From NCBI GenBank assembly GCA_963715405.1, contig OY970239.1, positions 2,170,001-2,234,000 on the forward strand: a stretch of 64,000 nucleotides of DNA. Reading direction: 5' to 3'. Positions 49,058-56,338 of this stretch are shown here, piece by piece. Numbering within the stretch: the stretch's first letter is position 1; each line of letters opens with the position of its first letter. A program made the position numbers and the translations under genes. Below the pieces are notes generated by a model. That model searched no databases. It was not told where the DNA came from and was given only the letters and a program-made list of their open reading frames with translations. Origin of the DNA: JALZKA01 sp963715405. Its GTDB lineage: Bacteria > Actinomycetota > Thermoleophilia > Solirubrobacterales > 70-9.

Positions 49058-49944
49058 TCCGCCTCCTCCCCGGTGAGCAGCACGAAGACGTCCTCGAGCG
49101 ACGCTGCTCGCCTGACGGCATCATCGGGAACGACCCCGTTCTGGGCCTTCTCAGCGCCCACGATCGCAACGGCCGGTCCGGCAGGGCGCACCGTCAGGCC
49201 TTCGGCCTCGGCGGCGGCGCGCGCCTCGGACAACTTGTCCGGGGGCCCGTAGACCTCCGCGGTCTCTCGCCCGGCGTGTTCGCGAATCAGATCCGAAGGT
49301 TTGCCGCGCGAGATGATCTTGCCCTCGGTCATCAGCGCGACCTCATCCGCCAGCCGTTCGGCTTCCTCGATGTAGTGGGTGGACATGAGGATGGTGGCCC
49401 CGCCCTCGCGCAGACTGCCAATCAACGACCAGAGCTCTGTGCGGATCTGCGGGTCGAGGCCGACCGTCGGCTCGTCGAGAAGGACGAGCCTCGGCTCGTG
49501 AACAAGACCGCGTGCGAGCAGGAGGCGCCGCCGCATCCCGCCCGAGAGCTTGTCGACCGCGTCCTTGCGGCGTTCGGTGAGCCGCGCGAGCTGGAGCGTT
49601 CGGTCGACGGCGGCCCCCACGTCTCTCACGCGATAAAGACGCGCATAAACGGCGAGGTTGTCCTCCACGGTCACGTCCACGTCCAGGTTGTCGAGCTGCG
49701 GCACCACGCCCATCTCGGCGCGCGCGCGCTTTGCCTCGGCAGGCAGCGTGTGTTCGAGGACGCGGATCTCGCCCTCGTCAGCGATGGCCTGTCCCGTGAG
49801 CAGGCGCATCGTCGTCGACTTGCCGGCTCCGTTCGGCCCAAGAAGGCCCAGGCAGATTCCGGCGGGCACGTCGAGATCGAGGCCGTCAACCGCGGTGATG
49901 TCTCCGAACGTCTTGCGGACGCCTTTCATCTCGATCGCGTTCAC
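49054..49944 (-). CDS. ABC-2 type transporter ATP-binding protein
   Basis: A 296-residue ATPase of the NodI/DrrA group. Walker A is GPNGAGKST, Q-loop VVPQLDNLD, signature LSGGMRRRL, Walker B LVLLDEPTVGLDP, and H-loop MSTHYIEEAE. The last 80 residues form the C-terminal regulatory domain typical of DrrA-like exporters (EVYGPPDKLSEARAAAEAEGL). It starts the five-gene operon that includes the permease, a lipoprotein and two small proteins. The gene diverges from the NAD(P)-binding protein gene with a 47-bp gap. Confidence 0.94.
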   Translation of the reverse strand: MNAIEMKGVRKTFGDITAVDGLDLDVPAGICLGLLGPNGAGKSTTMRLLTGQAIADEGEIRVLEHTLPAEAKRARAEMGVVPQLDNLDVDVTVEDNLAVYARLYRVRDVGAAVDRTLQLARLTERRKDAVDKLSGGMRRRLLLARGLVHEPRLVLLDEPTVGLDPQIRTELWSLIGSLREGGATILMSTHYIEEAERLADEVALMTEGKIISRGKPSDLIREHAGRETAEVYGPPDKLSEARAAAEAEGLTVRPAGPAVAIVGAEKAQNGVVPDDAVRRAASLEDVFVLLTGEEAE

Positions 49945-49977
49945 GGTGAATCGAAGTTACCGGGCAGACGCGGCGGG

Positions 49978-49983
49978 TAGCTT
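49978..49983 (+). promoter_or_regulatory. Leaderless -10 element of the NAD(P)-binding protein gene
   Basis: TAGCTT is followed by eight bases and the ATG at 49992; no Shine-Dalgarno sequence is present in the short divergent gap. Confidence 0.4.
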
Positions 49984-49991
49984 CCAGTCCG

Positions 49992-50654
49992 ATGATCGTC
50001 GCGATCGCAGGCGGGCACGGCAAGATCGGGCTGCTTCTGACGACGCTGCTCGCGGACCGCGGTGACCGGGTGCTTTCGCTGATCCGCGATCCGGATCAAG
50101 CGGATCAGGTAGCAACCGCCGGAGGCGAGGCTGTGGTGATCGATCTCGAGAACGCCGAGGCAGAAGAACTTGCGCGGGAGATTTCGGATGCCGACGCGGT
50201 TGTCTTCGCGGCCGGCGCCGGCCCCGGATCGGGCGCGGGCCGCAAGGAGACGATGGACTATGGGGGTGCCGTACTTTTGGCCCAGGCTGCCCGCTTGGCG
50301 AACGCCACGCGCTACGTCATGGTCTCCGCGATGTCTGCGGACGCCGACCGCGAGGGCGAGGATGTATTCGACGTCTACATCCGCGCCAAGGGGCGCGCCG
50401 ACGACGAGCTGGCGGAGTCGGGCCTCGAGTACACGATCGTTCGCCCTGGCGGACTCACCGACACGGAGCCTAAGGGCAGGGTGAAGATTGCTGCCGTCAC
50501 CGGCCGCGGCGAGATCCCGCGCGCCGACGTCGCTTCGGTGATCGCCGCATGCCTCGCCGAACCGAAGACGATCGGCCACACGTTCGAGCTCATCTCAGGA
50601 GAGGACCAGATCGAGCTGGCCCTCTCCAAGTTGGGGTCTGACCCCTCCTCCTAG
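49992..50654 (+). CDS. NAD(P)-binding atypical SDR (NmrA/YwnB-like)
   Basis: A 220-residue atypical short-chain dehydrogenase. The glycine-rich motif is VAIAGGHGKIGLLLTTLLADRG at the N-terminus; VVFAAGAGPGSG and YVMVSAMSAD follow, and the YxxxK-like segment is YIRAKGRADDELAESGLEYTIVRPGGL. Relatives act as NAD(P)H sensors, epimerases or flavin reductases; no function can be fixed. The last codons (KLGSDPSS) are formed by a GGGGTCTGACCCC palindrome, which has become the C-terminus. The 3' end overlaps the convergent peptidase gene by 4 bp. Confidence 0.87.
   Translation: MIVAIAGGHGKIGLLLTTLLADRGDRVLSLIRDPDQADQVATAGGEAVVIDLENAEAEELAREISDADAVVFAAGAGPGSGAGRKETMDYGGAVLLAQAARLANATRYVMVSAMSADADREGEDVFDVYIRAKGRADDELAESGLEYTIVRPGGLTDTEPKGRVKIAAVTGRGEIPRADVASVIAACLAEPKTIGHTFELISGEDQIELALSKLGSDPSS
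50633..50645. repeat. REP-like palindrome at the 3' end of the NAD(P)-binding gene
   Basis: GGGGTCTGACCCC, the same core as at 42143-42157, lies within the last codons of one gene and 6 bp from the stop of the convergent peptidase gene, where it could serve as a two-way terminator hairpin. Confidence 0.6.
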
Positions 50655-52577
50655 GAGAAGTCGTCCGACGTAATCGTCGGCCTACCGGCTTGGTAGAGCC
50701 ACTGATCGAAGTACTGCTCGAGGAGCGCCAAGTCATCGCCCTCGAAGTCGGAGACCTCGATCATGAGGTCGACGACTTGCTCGGACGAGACGTTGTCGTA
50801 CTTGTATCGCTCGACGAGCTCGCGAGCGAACTCGAAGAACTTCTGGGTGCCGACGATCTGGCGATACCCCTCGTACGTCATCGCCCCGCGCGTGTAGGTC
50901 GGGAACGTCGAAAACAGCAGAGCTGGATCGTCGTTGAGCTCTGTCGGAATCACGTTCCACTTGGGGTCGGTCGGCCCGGCGTAGTTCGTGTTCCACTGGG
51001 CACCGGGCGAGTTGGTCGACGTGCCGTCCGTGAAGTTCCAGCTCCAAGAGACCCACTGAGCCCAGCCTTCCTGGAACCAGATGTCATCCCAGTTCTTGAG
51101 CGTGACCGCATTGCCCATCCACTGGTGCGCGATCTCATGAAGGAGGGTCGACTGGCTCACGGCGGGGTCGCCGGTGGCGCAGTTGCCCGCGAAGTGCGAC
51201 TTCGTCGCGTTCTCGAGGGCGTAGCAGACGCCGGGAACCCGGTCGGCGACGACACCGTTCGAGTCGTACGGGTACGTCCCGAACCGGTTGGCGAGGAAGT
51301 TGTGCATCGCCTCGCTCCTGCCGAGCGCGGTGTCGATCGAGGTGAGCTGCGCCGGGGTCGCCGTCGCCTCGACGAAGTTGTTCTGCGGGATCACCCGTCC
51401 CGTCAGCGACTCCGTGATAGTCGGCGTCGTGTAGCGGAACTGACCCACCGTGCCGGTTGCCAGGTAAGTGGAGGTCGGATCGTCCTCGCTCCAGCTCCAC
51501 GTCTCAGTGTCGTTGACGATGTCGCTGTCGTGGTCGACGAGCTCGCCCATCCCAACGGCCTCGTAGCCCTCGGGGACGGTGGTCGTCGTATCGAATGTGG
51601 CCTTGTCCGTTGGGAAGTTGTTCGACGGGTACCAGCCCTGGGCGCCGTTTGGCTCGTTCACGGTGAAGCCGCCGTCACAGACCTCGACGGCGTTCTCCGT
51701 GTAGCAGGCCGGGATCCAGCCCTCCCATGACTCGTCGACGTCGGTAATGAGCTGCGGCTCGCCCGCGTATTCGACGACTACGACGAGCGGTTCTCCAGCC
51801 AGTACGCCGGGACCTGCGGGATCGATCACGAGCTTCTGAAGCTCGGTGACCTCCGGATCGGTACTCACGGGTGGATCGGCCGCCACGTGCGAGAACGAGT
51901 CGGCAGGCTGACCGTTCACGGTGACAGCGGTCGTGCCGATGTCCTGGAAGTCCATCGTGAACTCACTCAGGTTCTGGGTCGCGGTTGCCGTCATCGTCGT
52001 CTTCGTCCCCGTCTTGAACAAGTTCTGAACGGGGTCGTAGATCAGCTCGATGTCGTAGTTGAGAGCGTCGTAGCCGCCGTTTCCGGTCTGGGGATAAAGA
52101 TCGTCGCCGGCGCTTCTCGAGCCTGGCGTAAAGACCGGAGCCGGCTCTGCGACCTCGACTTGGCCTTCCGCTACGCGGCAGCCCGAGCCACGGGCAGGCG
52201 TCGCGCACGCGACCATGAAGTAGGTGCCGTCCGCGAGATCGGCGGGCATCGTTGCCTGGACGGTGAAGTTGCCGGACTCGTCGATGCGCGATCCGTCGGT
52301 TCGCGTCGATCCGATGACGTGGGGACCCTCGGCGCGCGTGTTATCCGAGCGCAGGCTGACTCTCACTGTCGCCCTCCCGGCCCTGCGCCCGAAGTTGCTG
52401 AACGGTCCCGGTGACCTCGAACGTATCGCCTGGCTCCGCGTTGGCGGGCGGGTCGGAGACGGCTGTGACGGAGAACTTAGGAAGCGGCGCGGCGTTGGCG
52501 GGTGCCGCCAAACCGAGCACAACCAAGACTGCTGCGAATACCAGTGCGAGCGCCTTGACGCCGGCTCCTACGTTCAT
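50651..52577 (-). pseudogene. Secreted M1-family-like metallopeptidase, frameshifted near N-terminus
   Basis: Two frames join into about 640 residues. The first (52577 to about 52403) gives a signal peptide, VKALALVFAAVLVVLGLAAPANAA, and the start of a beta-sandwich domain (FEVTGTV). The second continues SNFGRRAGRATVRVSLRSDN and then an M1 core beginning DLYPQTGNGGYDALNYDIEL. The zinc site is HEIAHQWMGN with EGWAQWVSW 18 residues later. One extra base (about 52401-52402) causes the shift. An N-terminal domain not found in the other M1 relative (7889-9310) precedes the core. Several Cys suggest extracellular disulfides. Confidence 0.85.
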
Positions 52578-52640
52578 CCATCCACTCCTTGTTTAGTCCC
52601 CCTGCTGACGAGCGCCTCGAAGACGCAGACTGAAGTTCTA

Positions 52641-53108
52641 TCAGCCGACAGCAAGAATGTCTAGCTTCTTCCGCCCGCTCGGCGTCTCGAAGGACACCGT
52701 GTCGCCAACCGATGAGCCCAGAAGCGCTCGGCCGACGGGGCTCTCCGCCGAGAGCTTTCCCTCCGACATCGAGGCCTCGAGGCGGTGGACCAGCGTAATC
52801 TCCTTCTCCTCTCCGGCGTCGGCATCGCGAAAGCGGACGCGAGAGCCGACCTGCGCCGTGTCACCGGTGGGAGCCTCGACGACTTCGGCGTTCGCCAAGA
52901 GATCTTCGAGCATGCGGATGCGCGCTTCGAGGTGGCCCTGCTCGTCCTTGGCCGCGTGATACTCGGCGTTCTCGGAGAGGTCGCCCTCCTCGCGCGCAGC
53001 CTTGATCGCAGCGACGATTCGCGGGCGCTTTTCCTCGCGAAGCTCCTCCAGCTCGGCTTCGGCTTCGGCCTTGCCCTCGGGGCTGATCTCGTTCACGGCG
53101 TCGGTCAT
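52641..53108 (-). CDS. greA: Transcription elongation factor GreA
   Basis: A 155-residue Gre factor. The N-terminal coiled coil ISPEGKAEAEAELEELREEKRPRIVAAIKAAREEGDLSEN carries the tip acidic pair (GDLSENAEYHAAKDEQ) that stimulates RNA polymerase to cleave backtracked RNA. The C-terminal FKBP-like domain ends SPVGRALLGSSVGDTVSFETPSG. TAGCTT lies 9 nt before the ATG. It diverges from ssrA with a 46-bp gap. Confidence 0.96.
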   Translation of the reverse strand: MTDAVNEISPEGKAEAEAELEELREEKRPRIVAAIKAAREEGDLSENAEYHAAKDEQGHLEARIRMLEDLLANAEVVEAPTGDTAQVGSRVRFRDADAGEEKEITLVHRLEASMSEGKLSAESPVGRALLGSSVGDTVSFETPSGRKKLDILAVG

Positions 53109-53154
53109 GAGCCGAAGAAGCTACTGACCGGAGGTAGAATGGAGGGGTAAATAT

Positions 53155-53523
53155 GGGGGCGAAATAGATTCGACGTGGGTCTTGTTCGCCTCGATGTTGC
53201 GAGTCGAGGATCCTGGGTTGGCCTCGTAAAACTCTCCCAGGAAAACCATAATTGCGGACCATGAGTTCGCCCTCGCGGCCTAGCAACAACTAGGACCGTT
53301 AGGTATCGGCCCGGGAGCCTGCGCCCGGATCACCGGTATCAACAAGCAGGCTCGCTCCTCGGATAGGACCTTCGATTCGAGAGGACATCTAAGGAAGGTA
53401 TGGCGCCGGTGACGTACCCCACGGATTGACCGACCCGGCCACCGAGATCAGACTCCGATGGGCACACTCGTAGACGCATCGAGGCAACGTCCGCGGACGC
53501 CGGGGCAGTACCGGCCGCCTCCA
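53155..53523 (+). ncRNA. ssrA: Transfer-messenger RNA
   Basis: A 369-nt one-piece tmRNA that rescues stalled ribosomes. The 5' end GGGGGCG pairs with CGCCTCC (53516-53522) as the acceptor stem with one G-U pair, and ATTCGACG is the conserved D-region. The messenger part starts after TTGGCCTCGTAAAA; the resume codon GCG (53255) opens the tag ADHEFALAA, ended by TAG at 53282-53284. The 3' CCA is not encoded. The T-arm is unusual: its stem GCCGG/CCGGC encloses GGCAGTA instead of a TTCRANY-type loop. SmpB and RNase R, its partners, are encoded 5-7 kb downstream. Confidence 0.95.
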
Positions 53524-53578
53524 CTTCATCGAGAGTAGGAATACCCGCGATATGCGCGCGTTTCCCTACTTCGGCGCG

Positions 53579-54064
53579 CTACCCGAACTGCTCGCGCCGG
53601 AAGACGCGCATACCGCGGGCCTCGTAGTTCGCAAGGGCGTATTTGGCGTCCATCGTGTTCGTCGAGACCCAGACTCGCGGGGCGAGCTCGAAGCCTCGCT
53701 TGATGGCCTGGGTCAGGAGCGCTGCGCCGAGGCCCTTTCCCCGGTAGGGCATGCGGATGCCGAAGATCGAGATCAGCGTTGACTCGCGGTCTACGCGGAG
53801 CTCGAAGTAGCCGGCGGGCTCTCCCTCGACCTCGGCGATCCACGTCTCGATCCCGGCCGCCCACGCCGCCCACTGTGCCTCGGACCAGCGCAGGCGGTCG
53901 ACCCACTGGTGGGGGCCGCCGATCTCCTCGTAGAGCTCGCGGTTGATGGCCGGGTCGCTGACTTCCCGGAAAGTGTGCCCGACCGACGCGGGACGCTCTG
54001 GCTCACGCAGATCGGCGGGGTCGGTCAGCTCCAGGTAGGTGATCGTCTCGGTCATCTGATTCAT
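53579..54064 (-). CDS. GNAT-family N-acetyltransferase
   Basis: A 161-residue acetyltransferase. The acetyl-CoA motif is IFGIRMPYRGKGLGAALLTQAI (R/QxxGxG/A, about residues 100-121), preceded by the strand ELRVDRESTLISI and followed by VWVSTNTMDAKYALANYEARGM. The acceptor is unknown. Two in-frame ATGs (54064 and 54055) could start it. It diverges from the membrane protease gene with a 27-bp gap. Confidence 0.88.
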   Translation of the reverse strand: MNQMTETITYLELTDPADLREPERPASVGHTFREVSDPAINRELYEEIGGPHQWVDRLRWSEAQWAAWAAGIETWIAEVEGEPAGYFELRVDRESTLISIFGIRMPYRGKGLGAALLTQAIKRGFELAPRVWVSTNTMDAKYALANYEARGMRVFRREQFG

Positions 54065-54091
54065 GGGGCGTTAATGCGGAGCCGACAAGAT

Positions 54092-54949
54092 ATGAGGGTG
54101 AGCGCACAGGAAACACCTGGCGAGACGGGCTTTCGGGACTACGAGCCGATACAGCCGGGCCGTGGGCGCTCCCAGTCATGGGGCGAGCGGGCGAAGAAGT
54201 TCCTCGGTCCGATCGCAATCGCGGTCATCGCCTTTGCGAGCAAGGCCAAGGCGATCCTGCTCCTCCTGCCCAAGATCAAGGTGCTCTCGACGTCGGCGAC
54301 GATGCTCGTCTCGATCGCCGCCTACTCGCTGATCTGGGGCTGGGCCTTCGCGCTCGGCTTCGTGCTCTTGCTGCTCATCCACGAGATGGGTCACGTGTTC
54401 CAGCTTCGCCGAGAGGGAATCGAGGCCTCGGCACCAATGTTCATCCCGTTCCTCGGCGCCGTCGTCGCCGCGAAGTCGATGGGCGACGACGCGGGCGCGG
54501 AGGCGCGTGTCGGCCTCGCCGGTCCGGTCCTGGGCTCGATCGCCTGTCTCGTCCCGCTCGCCATCTGGCAGGCGACCGGCAACGAGTTCTGGCAGGCGCT
54601 CGCGTTCGTCGGCTTCTTCTTGAACCTCTTCAACCTCCTGCCCGTCCTTCCCCTCGACGGCGGGCGCGCCATGGCGGCGCTCTCGCCTTGGGTCTGGGGC
54701 TTGGGCTACGTGGGCCTCGTCGCGCTCACGTTCATCTTCCCGAACCCGATCATGATCCTGATCCTGTTTCTCGGCGGGATGGAGTCATACCGGCGCTTCA
54801 AGGCGCGCAACACGCCTGAGGCACGCGCCTTCTACGACATCCCTCAGCGGACGCGGGTGGGTGTGGCGGTTGTATATCTGGGCCTCGCGGCCTTGCTTGC
54901 GTTCGGCATGTCTGAGACGTTCCTCGAGCGCGACTTCGGCGACGTCTGA
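54092..54949 (+). CDS. Site-2-protease-like M50 membrane metallopeptidase
   Basis: A 285-residue membrane protein with HEMGH (LLLIHEMGHVFQLRREG, about residue 107) as the zinc motif inside a membrane helix, and NLLPVLPLDGGRAMAAL, the DG-containing motif giving the third ligand. Six hydrophobic helices are visible. No PDZ domain is present, so it belongs to the short SpoIVFB/Rv-type group, which cleave membrane substrates, often anti-sigma factors. The ATG is at 54092; GTG 54098 is an alternative. Confidence 0.87.
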   Translation: MRVSAQETPGETGFRDYEPIQPGRGRSQSWGERAKKFLGPIAIAVIAFASKAKAILLLLPKIKVLSTSATMLVSIAAYSLIWGWAFALGFVLLLLIHEMGHVFQLRREGIEASAPMFIPFLGAVVAAKSMGDDAGAEARVGLAGPVLGSIACLVPLAIWQATGNEFWQALAFVGFFLNLFNLLPVLPLDGGRAMAALSPWVWGLGYVGLVALTFIFPNPIMILILFLGGMESYRRFKARNTPEARAFYDIPQRTRVGVAVVYLGLAALLAFGMSETFLERDFGDV

Positions 54950-54973
54950 GTAAGGGGCTCGCTACTAACGCTG

Positions 54974-56338
54974 ATGGCCGAGAGAGAGTTCGACGTGATC
55001 GTGATCGGCGCCGGCCCGGCAGGCGAGGTAGCTGCGGGCAGGCTCGCCGAGGCCGGCGAGGAGGTCGCTCTGTGCGAGCGAGAGCTCGTCGGGGGCGAGT
55101 GCTCGTTCTATGCGTGCATGCCTTCGAAAGCGCTCCTTCGGCCGTCGGAATTGATCGGCGAAGCCGGCCGCGTGCCGGGAGTCGAGCTCGCCTCCGAGAG
55201 CCCTACCCCTTCCGCCGTGCTCAAGCGCCGCGACGACGTGATCCACGGGCTGGACGACTCAGGGCAGCTCCCGTGGCTCGAGGAGCGCGACATCAAGCTC
55301 TTTCGATCGGAGGCGCGCCTTGACGGCGAGCGCCGCGTCATCGCGGGCGACGACGTCCTCACCGCCCGCAAGGCCGTGATCATCGCGACCGGCACGCTCG
55401 CCTCCCTGCCTCCGATTTCGGGCTTGGCCGAAGCCGGCCCGTGGACCAACCGCGAGGGCACGACATCAGCGGAAGTTCCCGAGAGCCTGATCGTGATCGG
55501 CGGCGGTCCGGTCGGCTGCGAGCTGGCCCAGGCCTGGCGCTCGCTCGGCGCGGACGTAGTTCTGCTCGAGATGGCGGCGCGGCTCGTCTCGATGGAGGAG
55601 GAGTTCGCTTCAGCGGAGCTGACCGAGGCGCTCACCGAAGCCGGCGTCGACGTGCGCACTGACGTCGAGATCACAAACGCCGCGGGTGACAACGGCCGGG
55701 TGCACGTGACGCTCAAGAGCGGCGAAACGCTCGAAGCCGAGAAGCTGATGGTCGCCGCGGGTCGCCGGCCGAACACGGGCAGCATCGGGCTTGACACTGT
55801 CGGTGTGAAGGAAGGCGAGTGGATCGAGGTCGACGACAAGCTCCGCTTGAGCGGATTCGACTGGCTGTACGCGATCGGCGATGTCAACAAGCGCTCGCTC
55901 CTCACCCACTCGGGTAAGTATCAGGCGCGGGTGGCGTCGGAGACGATCCTTGGGCGCGATGCCGTCGCCAAGGCGGATGCCGAAGGACCGCCGCGGGTCA
56001 CATTCACCGACCCGCAGATCGCCGCCGTCGGGCTGACCTCAGAGCAAGCCGAAGAGAAGGGGCTTGACGTCGAGACCGTCGACGTCTCCACGTCGGGCAA
56101 CGCGGGGGCGAGCTTTCACGGCCGCGACACCGCTGGTACGTCGCGTCTGGTCGTTGACAAGGGCCGGGGCGTAATCATCGGTGCGACGTTCGTCGGCTAT
56201 CAGACCGCCGAGCTTCTCCACTCGGCGGTGATCGCCGTCTCGTGCGAGGTGCCGATGGAAAAGCTCACTGAGGCGATCCCGGCTTTCCCGACCCGCAACG
56301 AGATCTGGCTCCGCCTGCTCGAGAAGTACGGGCTCTAG
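54974..56338 (+). CDS. Pyridine nucleotide-disulfide oxidoreductase
   Basis: A 454-residue class I flavoprotein disulfide reductase. FAD binding is VIVIGAGPAGEVAAGRLAEAG, the redox motif is GGECSFYACMPSKALL (Cys pair separated by five), NAD(P) binding is LIVIGGGPVGCELAQAWRSLG, and the dimerisation domain follows YAIGDVNKRSLLTHSGKYQ. The C-terminal active-site region reads EAIPAFPTRNE, without the HPHPTLTE His-Glu motif of E3, so it is not a standard lipoamide dehydrogenase and is closer to mercuric-reductase-like or uncharacterised relatives. Its stop overlaps the EP-repeat gene by 4 bp. Confidence 0.9.
   Translation: MAEREFDVIVIGAGPAGEVAAGRLAEAGEEVALCERELVGGECSFYACMPSKALLRPSELIGEAGRVPGVELASESPTPSAVLKRRDDVIHGLDDSGQLPWLEERDIKLFRSEARLDGERRVIAGDDVLTARKAVIIATGTLASLPPISGLAEAGPWTNREGTTSAEVPESLIVIGGGPVGCELAQAWRSLGADVVLLEMAARLVSMEEEFASAELTEALTEAGVDVRTDVEITNAAGDNGRVHVTLKSGETLEAEKLMVAAGRRPNTGSIGLDTVGVKEGEWIEVDDKLRLSGFDWLYAIGDVNKRSLLTHSGKYQARVASETILGRDAVAKADAEGPPRVTFTDPQIAAVGLTSEQAEEKGLDVETVDVSTSGNAGASFHGRDTAGTSRLVVDKGRGVIIGATFVGYQTAELLHSAVIAVSCEVPMEKLTEAIPAFPTRNEIWLRLLEKYGL

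Noticed and set aside
53155..53523. Protein-coding frames across the tmRNA region
   Set aside because: The acceptor pairing, D-region and ALAA tag identify ssrA; overlapping frames are incidental.
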